In this document: positions 34,740 through 43,707 of the stretch, piece after piece
How the letters are laid out: the number at the start of each line of letters is the position of its first letter
How positions within the stretch are numbered: the first letter of the stretch is position 1
Assembly (NCBI GenBank): GCA_013289695.1
Contig: JABCZK010000016.1
Location: 24,638 to 88,637 of the forward strand
Reading direction: 5' to 3'
From: Acidobacteriota bacterium
Lineage (GTDB): Bacteria > Acidobacteriota > Terriglobia > Acidiferrales > UBA7541
Length of the DNA stretch: 64,000 nucleotides
Translations under genes and position numbers: made by a program
The notes under the pieces: generated by a model
Database searches by the model: none
What the model saw: the letters and a program-made list of their open reading frames with translations, nothing else
Told to the model about the DNA's origin: nothing

Positions 34740-35612
34740 TCACGACTTGCCGGCGCGTTCGATCAGGCTCCGCAGCACGGTCTGCAGCGGCACTTTTCCC
34801 TTTCGCGAGCTGGCCTCTCCGCATGCGAACTCAATCCAACCTTCATTGAAGCCATCGAGCATCTGAATACGCGGCGTGGGGTTTTTCATCCCCTGCGATA
34901 GGAACAGCGACTGCCAAGCCTCCCGCGGCACAACCTCCATTTTCACAGCGCGGCTGAGCAGACGAGCAAAAGTTGCCGCAATCTCGTTGGGAGTCACGCG
35001 ATGCGGCCCTTCCAGTTCGACGACTCTGTGTCCGCTCCAGGTTTCGCGCAGCAACTCGGCGGCCACGCGCCCAATATCCGCCGTCGCGACCATCGGCACA
35101 GGTTTATCGAGCGGCTGCAAAAAGCTCGGAATCACGCCGCTGCTGGTAGCCGGCGCAACGTCCCAGCTGGAGTTCTCCATGAACCACGCCGGCCGCAGAA
35201 AAGTGATAGGTACGGGCAAATCGCCAAGCACGCGTTCGATGATGGTGTGTTGCGTCAGCAGATTAGGTTGCGCCGCCTGCGCGCCGATCGTCGAAAGATA
35301 AACGACTCTGCCCGGACGCGCCGCGTTGAGCGCCGTTCGCAACGTTCTAGCAATCCCCCGCGCTTCGCGAAAGTCCGGCGACGGATCGAAGTTCGGCGGA
35401 ACCAACACAAAAACACCGGCGGCGCCCCGGAACGCAGCGGTGAGCGCCGGCGGGTCATTCATATCCGCGGCCAAAATCTCGCAGCCGCGCTGAGCCCAGG
35501 CATCGCATTTGCCTACGTCGCGCGCGACGCCTCGCACTAGCTGCTTCGCGGCCAGAAGGTTGCGTGCCACCTCCCCACCGACGTTTCCGGTGATTCCCGT
35601 AATTGCAAACAT
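34740..35612 (-). CDS. NmrA-like NAD(P)-binding protein
   Basis: A 290-residue atypical short-chain dehydrogenase. The N-terminus FAITGITGNVGGEVARNLLAA has the GxxGxxG dinucleotide motif of the NmrA/QOR2 type; DMNDPPALTAAFRGAAGVFVL, VVYLSTIGAQ and PITFLRPAWFMENS are typical. The family includes redox sensors and quinone reductases, and the catalytic Tyr-Lys pair of classical SDRs is not obvious. GGAGAAG precedes the start. It is a single gene; function uncertain. Confidence 0.85.
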   Translation of the reverse strand: MFAITGITGNVGGEVARNLLAAKQLVRGVARDVGKCDAWAQRGCEILAADMNDPPALTAAFRGAAGVFVLVPPNFDPSPDFREARGIARTLRTALNAARPGRVVYLSTIGAQAAQPNLLTQHTIIERVLGDLPVPITFLRPAWFMENSSWDVAPATSSGVIPSFLQPLDKPVPMVATADIGRVAAELLRETWSGHRVVELEGPHRVTPNEIAATFARLLSRAVKMEVVPREAWQSLFLSQGMKNPTPRIQMLDGFNEGWIEFACGEASSRKGKVPLQTVLRSLIERAGKS

Positions 35613-35752
35613 CCGCTAATCTTCTCCGTGACCGCGCAAAGCAATTTCCCCTACCAGATTCCGATGCAAGATTCTACCTGGCCGATGCTATTCACGGAAT
35701 AGCGCGGATCAAGTGGTGGTGTTGCGCGTACCGCTGGCGCTCGGCGACAGCT

Positions 35753-36775
35753 TCACTTACCCGTCTGGCGCTTCACGAATTCTTCCAGCAGGAGCCGCGT
35801 CAGGCGCGCCTGATCGTGGCGCACCACTCGATTGTGATGCAGCAGATCGCCGGTGATGTAGCGCAGGCCCATGCGCCGCAATTCCCCGAGTGAATTTTGC
35901 ACGGGTTCGGCGCCCTGCGCGCGATAGCGGCGCAGCAATCGTGGCGGCACCAGCTTGCGATTCACTACCACGTAGTCGAACAGGCCCTGGCGGCTGTGTT
36001 CGTAGATTGCGCGCACGTGGTCCGCCACCGAATAGTGCTGCGTTTCGCCGGGTTGCGTCATCAGGTTCGCGATGTACACGCACACGGCGCGGGAATGCGC
36101 GATCGTTTCGCTCACTTGCTCCACCAGCAGGTTCGGAATGATGCTGGTGTAGAGCGAGCCGGGTCCCACCAGCACCAGATCAGCTTCGCGAATAGCTGCC
36201 AGCACTTCGGGCAGCGGACGCACACGGCGCGGCACCAGGCGCACGCAGTGGATTCGTTTGCGCGAACGCGAAATGTTGGTCTCGCCGCGCACGATGGTTC
36301 CGTCTTCGAGCTCGGCCTCGAGCGTCACGTTCTGCGCAGTGGACGGAAAAATCCGGCCGCGAATCGCAAGTACCTGCGAGGAGACGCGCACCGCTCGCGG
36401 AAAATCACCCGTCACATTGGTAAGCGCCGTCAGAAACAAATTGCCGAAGCTGTGCCCCGCCAGGCCGCGTCCCGCGGGAAAGCGATACTGAAACAACTTC
36501 CCCAGCAGGTCCTCGTCCTTGGAAAGCGCCACCATGCAATTGCGTATGTCACCCGGAGGCAGCACGCGATATTCGCGGCGCAGTCGGCCGGAGCTGCCGC
36601 CGTCGTCGGTGACCGTTACGACCGCCGCGAGGTCCGAGATGGGCAGCGGCACGCGTTCTTTCTTGCGCCTCGCAACATATTCCTTCAGCCCGCGCAGCAC
36701 AGTGGAAAGTCCGGTGCCCCCGCCCAGCGCCACAATGCGCACGGGTTGAGTTCGCAACTGCGATGCATTTTTCAC
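35753..36775 (-). CDS. YvcK/CofD-like gluconeogenesis factor
   Basis: A 340-residue protein of the YvcK family, linked in Bacillus and Mycobacterium to cell-wall precursor allocation and growth on gluconeogenic carbon. It shows RIVALGGGTGLSTVLRGLK, AVVTVTDDGGSSGRLRREY, LPPGDIRNCMVALS, GHSFGNLFLTAL and LVGPGSLYTSIIPNLLV. The start is GTG at 36775, with no clear ribosome binding site, inside a 14-base tandem repeat. An rapZ/whiA neighbourhood, often seen with yvcK, is absent. Confidence 0.92.
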   Translation of the reverse strand: MKNASQLRTQPVRIVALGGGTGLSTVLRGLKEYVARRKKERVPLPISDLAAVVTVTDDGGSSGRLRREYRVLPPGDIRNCMVALSKDEDLLGKLFQYRFPAGRGLAGHSFGNLFLTALTNVTGDFPRAVRVSSQVLAIRGRIFPSTAQNVTLEAELEDGTIVRGETNISRSRKRIHCVRLVPRRVRPLPEVLAAIREADLVLVGPGSLYTSIIPNLLVEQVSETIAHSRAVCVYIANLMTQPGETQHYSVADHVRAIYEHSRQGLFDYVVVNRKLVPPRLLRRYRAQGAEPVQNSLGELRRMGLRYITGDLLHHNRVVRHDQARLTRLLLEEFVKRQTGK

Positions 36776-36802
36776 GGAGCGATTTTCACGAAGCGAGTTT
36801 CA
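36769..36802. repeat. 14-base tandem repeat across the yvcK start
   Basis: TTTTCACGGAGCGA (36769-36782), TTTTCACGAAGCGA (36783-36796) and a partial GTTTCAC (36797-36803). Another TTTTCACGAAG occurs near 36822. On the minus strand each unit carries GTGAAA, the start of the YvcK gene. Confidence 0.6.
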
Positions 36803-36934
36803 CCCGCAGTCAGCACAAACATTTTCACGAAGATTTGCAACGGAAAGCTTCACGCCGCGAAGTTCCAAGGAAAGTTTCGAACGAATTTCCTAACGGCGAT
36901 TCGCCTGACGAAGTTCCAAACCAACACGCGCAAC

Positions 36935-37555
36935 TCAGCCCGCCGAACCGTCTCGCTCCGGGTACAGCAATTCCGTGAAGCGCGGATCTTCCTGCAGAAA
37001 TGCGAAATCTTCGTCATTGCGCGCGTGATAGCGATTTTCCGGCCGCAGCTGTATCGCAACTTTCAGATTCTGCATCGCCGATTCCGCTTCGCCGGTCAGG
37101 CAATCCAGCGCGGCCATCGCGTACACGATATGATCGGCTTTCGGCGCCGATTTGCGCGCGCGGTCCAGATGCTCGCGGGCTTCGTCCCAGCGCCCCAGGT
37201 TCATCAGCGCCACGCCCTGCGTGTAATGCTCTTCGGCGGACTTCAGTGCAGGAACCGGTGGCCGGGTAATGCGCTGTTCGCAGATGCGTATGTGCATCTG
37301 GGCGCGATCGCCGAGCTCCTTGCTGGGGCCTTCCAGGACGCGCTCCAGCGACTGCTTGGCGCGCTGGAACTTCTGTTGTTGGAAGTACTTAAGGGCTTCT
37401 TCGTAGAATTTCAGCTGCGCTTGCTTGGCGGGCGCTTCCGGGTCTGGAGGAAGCACAGCGGCTTTCGACTTCGCGCTACCTCTTATCGTCTTCTTTTTCA
37501 GCAGTTTGTGGCTCTTGTGGGAGGCTTGGGTAGCCCGGATCGTGCGACGTTTCAC
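36935..37555 (-). CDS. TPR-containing protein with basic N-terminus
   Basis: A 206-residue cytoplasmic protein. The first 35 residues are strongly basic (KRRTIRATQASHKSHKLLKKK in parts). Then come TPR-like helices: QLKFYEEALKYFQQQKFQRAKQSLERVL, AEEHYTQGVALMNLGRWDEAREHL and AMAALDCLTGEAESAMQNLKVAI (in parts), closing with NDEDFAFLQEDPRFTELLY, the common end of such proteins. The GTG at 37555 is chosen behind GGAGAG. It stands before YvcK and after a second TPR gene; a shared operon is plausible. No known function. Confidence 0.75.
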   Translation of the reverse strand: MKRRTIRATQASHKSHKLLKKKTIRGSAKSKAAVLPPDPEAPAKQAQLKFYEEALKYFQQQKFQRAKQSLERVLEGPSKELGDRAQMHIRICEQRITRPPVPALKSAEEHYTQGVALMNLGRWDEAREHLDRARKSAPKADHIVYAMAALDCLTGEAESAMQNLKVAIQLRPENRYHARNDEDFAFLQEDPRFTELLYPERDGSAG

Positions 37556-37681
37556 GGTCACTCTCCGCGAAAAACTATAGCGAACATAGCAAAGTCGCGC
37601 TGGCACGTCAATGCGGGGTTGGCCTGTGAAATTTGGAAGATCCCATTTCCAGACGATATTCGCGGTTCACTCCTCGTGGAA

Positions 37682-38137
37682 TCAGGAGGCGCGCTTCGCG
37701 GCGCGGTGCCGCAGCTTGCCCAGGCTCTTGTTCAATACGTGGTCCCGTTTCAGGAATGGCAGCACCGGCGACTGGCGCTTTTCGACCCTGCTGCGGGCTT
37801 TCTTCAGGCGAGCGGTCGGCCCAAAATTTTTAATGGCGCGCTCCAGGATGGCAATCGCACTGTCGCGTTTGCCGGCAGCCACATACACTTCCGCCAGGTT
37901 CAGGTGAAATTGCGGCTCTTTGCCTTTCAGCTGCAGGGCGGTCTCGCAGAGGTGGGTCGCTTCATTCCACTTTTTTTCCGCGCGCGCCACCGCTAGACCA
38001 AAAAAAGAAAGGTAATAGGGATTTTGGCTTTCGATTTCGACGGCATTGCGCAGGTGGGGGAGAGCGTCCTTGGGATAACCGTTCTTCAATAGTTCGACCC
38101 CATCTTTAAACTGGATCACCGCATCACTTTCTTTCAT
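37682..38137 (-). CDS. Small TPR protein
   Basis: A 151-residue protein with about three TPR units (AVIQFKDGVELLKNGYPKDA, PYYLSFFGLAVARAEKKWNEA, PQFHLNLAEVYVAAGKRDSA) and a basic tail (KKARSRVEKRQ, then KLRHRAAKRAS). The ATG at 38137 has GGAGGTGC just upstream and replaces a longer frame from 38245. It likely binds other proteins, perhaps at nucleic acid or ribosome given the basic tail, which is a guess. Same strand as the next TPR gene, 126 bases apart. Confidence 0.8.
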   Translation of the reverse strand: MKESDAVIQFKDGVELLKNGYPKDALPHLRNAVEIESQNPYYLSFFGLAVARAEKKWNEATHLCETALQLKGKEPQFHLNLAEVYVAAGKRDSAIAILERAIKNFGPTARLKKARSRVEKRQSPVLPFLKRDHVLNKSLGKLRHRAAKRAS

Positions 38138-38286
38138 GCTTGCACCTCCGATGGTTCCCGGTCGGCTGAATGGGCCGGGAGCTTTCGATTGCGGCCTCGC
38201 AAATCGGCTGATACGCATGAACATGGTAGAGAAAGCCAACGACAAAAACTACTGGTCGAGGGGACAGGTATGGGTCCTGGCGCGAT

Positions 38287-40125
38287 TCAGAATCCCGGCG
38301 GGCGCTCGCCCACTACGTTGAAGCTGCGCTCGAGCGCAAGGCCTGCGCGGCCTACCGTGCCCTCGTCGAAGAGGCGTCCGATGAGCGTGACGCCGTGGGG
38401 CACGCGGCGCGGTGGCGAAAACCTCGGCAGCGGGTGCTGCGGATCGGGCGCCCAGTCACTGCGCGCCTGCGAAACCTGCACAAATCCCGCGCGCAACGTG
38501 AGCGAAGGATGTCCGGTGAAATTGGTGATTGTAAGCATCTCGTCGCGCAACGATGGCACCAGCAGCAAATCCACTTCGGAGAAGACGCGCGCCATCTCGA
38601 TGGCCACTTTGCGCCTTAACCGATCGGCCTGCACGAAATCCACCGCCGAGAGGAAGCGTGACTGGCGGAAAGAATTCGGCCACGCGTCGGGCACCTGCAT
38701 TTTCAGCTGATCTAGTTCGTGATCGAGCGTGATTTCTTCGAACGCAGCGCCCGCTTCGGCGAACAAAATCAGTTCCAACGAATCGTACGGCCAATCGGGA
38801 ATGGAAACTTCGACTGGAATCATGCCGAGTTTTTTCACCGTCTCGAGCGCCGCGCGATCCACGTCGGTCGCGCCTCTGCCGTTCATCCACGCGGGAAAAT
38901 ATCCGACGCGCAGGCCTTGCACGCTCGCGCCGGAATCGAAATCGAGCTTGCTGGGAACGCTGTCCAAGTCTCCCGCATCAGGGCCAGTGATCGCTTGCAA
39001 CACGAGCATCGCGTCTTCGACGCTGCGCGTCATTGGGCCGAGTTTGTCGAGCGACCAACAGAGCGTCATCGCGCCGGTGCGCGCCACGCGGCCGTAGGTG
39101 GGACGCAATCCTGTGACGCCGCAGCGCATGCTGGGGCTGACGATGCTGCCGCCGGTCTCGCTGCCGATTGAAAAACCCACCAGTCCCGCGGCGGTTGCCG
39201 AGCCCGGGCCTGCGCTCGAGCCGGACGCGCCTTCTTCCAGCAGCCACGGATTCATGGTCTGGCCGCCGAACCATACGTCGTTGAGCGCCAGCGCGCCGAG
39301 GCTCAGCTTCGCGAGCAGCACTGCGCCGGCTTCGTGCAGACGTTGCACGACCGCTGAATTTTTCGTGGGGATGCGGTTGCGGAAAGGCTCGGCGCCGTAG
39401 GTCGTCGCAATTCCGGCGGTATCGAGCAGGTCTTTGCCGCCCCACGGGATGCCGTGCAACGGGCCGCGATATTTTCCTGCGGCGATTTCCGCGTCGGCTT
39501 GCTTTGCTTCGGTGAGCGCGAGGTCGCGCGTCAGCGTGATGATGCAGCGCAATTGGGAGTCGAAGCGTGCGATGCGGTCCAGATAAATTTGCGTGAGGCG
39601 CTCCGAGGTGATTTGCCGCGCTTCGATCCAGCGCGAAAGCTGGGTTACGGAAGCGAACGCGATGTCTTCGTCGCGCTTGGGCAGCGGGCCTGCATCGTTC
39701 TTGCTGCGGATGAATTGGTTGTGTTCTGGGCCTGCGTACATGCCGGGCAGAACGGGATTCCAGCGCGACGCTGGTGAAAGCGTCGGCTCGAGCGCGACTT
39801 TTTTCGGCCCGGTGCGCCGTTCGTAGAGCGCTGCCATGGAGCTGCGCCAGTTGCCTGCCGCTTGCGCGCGCTCCGCGGCCGTGAGTTCGACGCGCACCAG
39901 TTTTTCGGCTTCGGCGAACGTCGCTGGCGACACTTCGGGTCCCACCGGGGGAGCGGTGCCGAAGGCGGAGGGCGTGCCCGGCGGCGGATTCACGGCTTGC
40001 TGGCGTGGTGATGACGTTTCCGATTGCGGTGTTGCAGACTTTTGATCTTGGGCGTGCAGCACCGCTGCCGCGCCGAACAGACCTGCTGATGCATCAGCCA
40101 AAAATTCCCTGCGCGACTTCGCCAT
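38287..40125 (-). CDS. Tat-exported amidase
   Basis: A 612-residue amidase-signature hydrolase. The N-terminus KSRREFLADASAGLFGAAAVL is a twin-arginine (Tat) signal, so it folds in the cytoplasm and is exported. The Ser-cisSer-Lys triad is visible: Lys in IPWGGKDLLDTAG, the serines in GASGSSAGPGSATAAGLV and GSETGGSIVSPSMRCGVTGL. About 90 residues between signal and domain are low-complexity. The fold cleaves amides; the substrate is unknown. It is not a GatA, given the export signal and lack of gatBC. Confidence 0.92.
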   Translation of the reverse strand: MAKSRREFLADASAGLFGAAAVLHAQDQKSATPQSETSSPRQQAVNPPPGTPSAFGTAPPVGPEVSPATFAEAEKLVRVELTAAERAQAAGNWRSSMAALYERRTGPKKVALEPTLSPASRWNPVLPGMYAGPEHNQFIRSKNDAGPLPKRDEDIAFASVTQLSRWIEARQITSERLTQIYLDRIARFDSQLRCIITLTRDLALTEAKQADAEIAAGKYRGPLHGIPWGGKDLLDTAGIATTYGAEPFRNRIPTKNSAVVQRLHEAGAVLLAKLSLGALALNDVWFGGQTMNPWLLEEGASGSSAGPGSATAAGLVGFSIGSETGGSIVSPSMRCGVTGLRPTYGRVARTGAMTLCWSLDKLGPMTRSVEDAMLVLQAITGPDAGDLDSVPSKLDFDSGASVQGLRVGYFPAWMNGRGATDVDRAALETVKKLGMIPVEVSIPDWPYDSLELILFAEAGAAFEEITLDHELDQLKMQVPDAWPNSFRQSRFLSAVDFVQADRLRRKVAIEMARVFSEVDLLLVPSLRDEMLTITNFTGHPSLTLRAGFVQVSQARSDWAPDPQHPLPRFSPPRRVPHGVTLIGRLFDEGTVGRAGLALERSFNVVGERPPGF

Positions 40126-40376
40126 GCTTCCTCCGCTGCGACTTTTTGCTTGCGCGTGTGCCTCACATTTTTAACATCACCTGTGTGCGGATAGCAAAAC
40201 GGAGGATCGTGTTTCTACGTAGGCGCGGAGGGCAACGAGCTGGTCGCCTTTGTGGTGGACGCCGATCGTGAAACGTCTACTCCCGCCCCCTCGCCTGCGG
40301 CGAAGATCCGGCACCGGGCAAAATCAGGGGCGTCGGTTGCGGTGGGGCGCAAGGGTTGGCCACCCGCCAGGCTGGC
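40126..40376. other. Divergent intergenic region
   Basis: About 250 bases between the amidase and PadR genes; no gene or repeat recognised. Confidence 0.3.
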
Positions 40377-40427
40377 TTGACAGACCTCTATTTCTATCGT
40401 ATACAGATAGGATGTCTACCGTAGACA
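40377..40427 (+). promoter_or_regulatory. padR promoter with two palindromes
   Basis: TTGACA (40377-40382), 17 bases, TATACA (40400-40405), ATG at 40412. CTATC...GATAG (40394-40410) surrounds the -10, and TGTCTAC-C-GTAGACA (40413-40427) is a perfect palindrome starting inside the start codon. A PadR autorepression operator is the likely meaning. Confidence 0.65.
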
Positions 40428-40768
40428 CTCTACCTGACGACGACAGACTTGGACTGCTTCAAGGAACTCTTGAAGTGCTGATCCTCCGAAGCCTCAAGCC
40501 GGGGCCTAACCACGCCTACGGCATCTCCCAGTACCTGCAACAACAATCCGAGAGCGAGTTTCTCGTCGACAACGGCTCCCTGTACCCTGCGCTGCAACGT
40601 CTTCTGCAGCGGAAATGGATTTCGCCACAGTGGAAAACTTCGCCCAACGGGCGCCGCGCCCGTTATTACGGCCTGACGCTGGCCGGGCGCAAGCAACTCG
40701 TCAAGGCAACGTCGAAGTGGCAGCGATTTGCTCTAGCCATGGCAAGGATTCTGGCAGCGGAGAGTTGA
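40412..40768 (+). CDS. PadR family transcriptional regulator
   Basis: A 118-residue winged-helix repressor: LLQGTLEVLILRSLKPGPNHAYGISQYL (in parts), then DNGSLYPALQRLLQRKWISPQW and YYGLTLAGRKQL, the PadR signature. In acidobacteria such genes usually sit directly upstream of an ADOP permease, as here (4 bases apart). The ATG at 40412 is six bases behind the -10 element, so translation is likely leaderless; an upstream in-frame start at 40250 is rejected. Confidence 0.93.
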   Translation: MSTVDTLPDDDRLGLLQGTLEVLILRSLKPGPNHAYGISQYLQQQSESEFLVDNGSLYPALQRLLQRKWISPQWKTSPNGRRARYYGLTLAGRKQLVKATSKWQRFALAMARILAAES

Positions 40769-40772
40769 TTTC

Positions 40773-43412
40773 ATGCGCCAATGGTGGTCGAAGCTGGCAC
40801 GTGCGTTCGGAAGAAGGCGGAATCTCGCAAGCGAACTGCAGCAGGAGATGGACGCCCATCTTCAATTCCTGATCGATGAGAATCTGGAGCGGGGCATGCC
40901 GCCGGAAGAGGCGCGTGCTGCGGCGCGGCGCCACTTTGGTAATGCGACGAGCGTGCGCGAACGAAGCTATCAATCGTGGCAATTCCCTGCGTTTGAATCG
41001 CTCCTTCAAGACCTGCGCTACGCGGCGCGAGGTATCTGGAGAGCGCGCGTCTTCTCGCTCATCGTGATTCTGACGCTTGCTGTCGGGATCGGCGCGAACA
41101 CGGCCATCTTCAGCGCGGTGTACGCCGTTCTTCTGAAGCCGCTGCCTTTCCCTTCGGGCGAGCGTCTGGTGTGGCTGGGCGAGTCCTCGGCAAAAGCCAC
41201 CGGCATCAGCGTAACCTGGATCAATTTCCAACACTGGCGGATGGAGAATCACGCCTTCGAGTCGATGGCTGCATTCGAGAAGGCCGATCTGACTCTCACA
41301 GGCCGCGGTCAGGCCGTGCTCACACACGCCGGTGTCGTCACGAACGAATTTTTTAGCCTCACTGGCTCTCGTCCAATAATGGGTCAGCTGTTTGCCGTCA
41401 GAGACAATGAAATGCAGTCTGCTGCGGCGGTCGTGGTGACCAGGACTTTCTGGGCCGAAACCCTCTCAGCCGATCCCCAGATCATCGGCAAGACGGTGAC
41501 CCTGAACGGAACCGCACACATCGTGATCGGCGTACTCGCCCGAGATCCTGCCTTCTTCCTTCCGCCCGTCGATTACTATCTTCCATACCGTCCTTCTGCT
41601 GAGCAGGTCTCAAAGCGCGAGGCACACGAATCAATGCGCGTTCTGGCGCTGCTCAAGCCTGGAGTTACGCTATCCCAGGCGCGCTCGGACTTGGATACGA
41701 TCATGCAGCGGCTCGCGCAGGCAGATCCCGGCCCTGAAAGCGACCATCGCGCCTTTGCCGAGTTGCTCGCCGAACACCGAACGGGAGACCTAAGGCACGT
41801 GTTCGTCGTCTTGATGGCTTCGGTTTGCCTGGTCCTGGTTCTGGCCTGCGCGAATATCGGCGGCCTTTTCCTGATGCGCATGACCACCCGCGCGCGAGAG
41901 ATGGCAATTCGCACAGCAATTGGTGCGGCGCAGAGACGGCTCGCACGGCAGCTTCTGACGGAGACCGTACTGATTACGCTGGTAGGCGGTGCTTTCGGAA
42001 TCGTACTCGCGGGTTTTGGGCTGCGCACGATAGAGGTGCTCGGGCCACGTGATATTCCGCGGCTTGCAGAAGCCAATCTAAATCTCCCGGTTTTGATCTT
42101 CGCTGCGGCGCTGACGCTGGCGGCGGCACTGGTTTGTTCCTTCGTGCCCCTGGTTAGTTCAGAAAAGGTGAATCTGACGATTCTGCTGAAGGAGAGCAGC
42201 AGCGGCGCGGGCACAAGCCGGATAGGGCACATGCTGCGTGGAGCGCTTGTCATCGCGGAGATCGCGGCGGCTGTCATCTTGCTTTTTGCTTCAGGAATCC
42301 TGCTGCGCAGCTTGTGGGCCGCCGAGAACCTGAATCCCGGATTCGAACCCAGGCACTTGCTTGCACTCGAGCTGCAATTGCCGCCTTTACCTTACAAAAG
42401 CGAGGGGGCCATTCTCGACTTTTATGGGCGCCTGGAAGCCACGCTGCGCGCGCAGCCGGGAGTCGAATCGGTCGGCGCTGTGAACTGTCCTCCGGCGGCT
42501 GGCGACTGTCGGGACTGGTGGTATTCCGTTGTGGAGAAGCCCGCGCCCGGCCCGCAGGATATGCCTGTCACGCTGATCAATATGGCTGACACAGCATATT
42601 TCCAAACCGTGCGCATTCCGCTCCTAGCCGGACGCGCTTTGTCCGATGAGGATACGGCGAGCGCATCGCTGGTCGCGGTGATCAATGAAGAGATTGCGCG
42701 TGCGTGGTGGCCGGACCCTCGTGCCGCTCTCGGCCAGCACATTAAAGTCGGCGGACCCTATATGGAAGGTCCCGTCGTTGAAATCGTCGGCGTTGCGGCC
42801 AATGTGCCGCAGATAGGATTGGACAGCCCGCCCTTGCCGGAGATTTATTTGTCGGCCGCTCAAAGGGTCGATGCCGCAATGGTCGTGATGATACGGACCA
42901 AAGGTAACCCGGAGAGCATGATCGCAACCGTGCGGCAAGCACTCGCTTCCGTTGACGACAACGTTCCCATTCAGTCGTTGAAAACCGCCGATATGTGGCT
43001 CGGTGCCACACTGGCACAACGGCGCTTCGCCACGCTTCTGCTGCTGCTCTTCGCCGGGATTGCGGTGATCCTCGCCGGCATCGGTTGTTATGGCGTTTTC
43101 AACTACTGGGTCAGCTGCCGCAGACAGGAGATCGCCATTCGTATGGCAATGGGAGCGGGAACCACCGCCATCTTACGTTGTACGGGAAGGCAAGTCGCAA
43201 GGTTGGGCGTGATTGGGTTAGTTGTAGGGCTAACAGGAAGCTGGGGCGCATCGCGATGGCTGAACAGCCTGGTCTTCGGAGTCTCTACCCACGATCCAGT
43301 CGTTTTCACCTCTGCTGCATTGGCCGCATTCCTGATCGTATTGCTCTCAGCAGCGGTTCCGCTCTGGCGCGCCACGCAAATTGATCCCATCGAGACGCTG
43401 CGCGCAGCCTGA
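40773..43412 (+). CDS. ADOP family ABC transporter permease
   Basis: An 879-residue duplicated MacB/FtsX-type permease. Residues 1-60 form the permease prefix domain (ELQQEMDAHLQFLIDENLERG in parts). Then helix 1 (FSLIVILTLAVGIGANTAIFSAVYAVL), a large periplasmic MacB domain, three membrane helices (about 345-480), and a second periplasmic domain plus three helices (about 500-879), ending in LWRATQIDPIETLRAA. No ATPase gene accompanies it, which is the defining trait of these orphan permeases. What they move is unknown. It is translated with the PadR gene. Confidence 0.93.
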   Translation: MRQWWSKLARAFGRRRNLASELQQEMDAHLQFLIDENLERGMPPEEARAAARRHFGNATSVRERSYQSWQFPAFESLLQDLRYAARGIWRARVFSLIVILTLAVGIGANTAIFSAVYAVLLKPLPFPSGERLVWLGESSAKATGISVTWINFQHWRMENHAFESMAAFEKADLTLTGRGQAVLTHAGVVTNEFFSLTGSRPIMGQLFAVRDNEMQSAAAVVVTRTFWAETLSADPQIIGKTVTLNGTAHIVIGVLARDPAFFLPPVDYYLPYRPSAEQVSKREAHESMRVLALLKPGVTLSQARSDLDTIMQRLAQADPGPESDHRAFAELLAEHRTGDLRHVFVVLMASVCLVLVLACANIGGLFLMRMTTRAREMAIRTAIGAAQRRLARQLLTETVLITLVGGAFGIVLAGFGLRTIEVLGPRDIPRLAEANLNLPVLIFAAALTLAAALVCSFVPLVSSEKVNLTILLKESSSGAGTSRIGHMLRGALVIAEIAAAVILLFASGILLRSLWAAENLNPGFEPRHLLALELQLPPLPYKSEGAILDFYGRLEATLRAQPGVESVGAVNCPPAAGDCRDWWYSVVEKPAPGPQDMPVTLINMADTAYFQTVRIPLLAGRALSDEDTASASLVAVINEEIARAWWPDPRAALGQHIKVGGPYMEGPVVEIVGVAANVPQIGLDSPPLPEIYLSAAQRVDAAMVVMIRTKGNPESMIATVRQALASVDDNVPIQSLKTADMWLGATLAQRRFATLLLLLFAGIAVILAGIGCYGVFNYWVSCRRQEIAIRMAMGAGTTAILRCTGRQVARLGVIGLVVGLTGSWGASRWLNSLVFGVSTHDPVVFTSAALAAFLIVLLSAAVPLWRATQIDPIETLRAA

Positions 43413-43707
43413 CGAAGAGGAACGTGAAGCGCCGTTATTTGAAACAGGCATGTTTCGCCAACGACAGTGCGGACCCCGTTTGTGTTGTTCCTCTGAGCCG
43501 CCGTTCTCGTTATCGACGAAGGGCTCTTCCATTGCAGTACGGTTTATGCAAAATCGTTAACTCACTGTTCGAGATCGGACTCACGTTCTACCCGGATGTT
43601 GTCCGATCCTTGGCCGACCCCATCTCCACATAAGCAAATAGACAACATAAGTTTCGCGTCCACGGCCCTTTCGGTTCTCGCTTAGCTTGCGTCGCTTTCG
43701 CCGCTGA
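43413..43707. other. Convergent intergenic region
   Basis: 295 bases without a supported gene or repeat. Confidence 0.3.

Noticed and set aside
36769..36830. Possible CRISPR-like short repeats
   Set aside because: The unit is 14 bases, directly tandem, with no spacers and no cas genes.
35897..37996. A 699-codon plus-strand open frame opposite yvcK and TPR genes
   Set aside because: It crosses two or three well-supported minus-strand genes, has antisense composition and no recognisable domain.
43424..43633. A 69-codon plus-strand frame after the ADOP gene
   Set aside because: No ribosome binding site, low coding quality and no domain.
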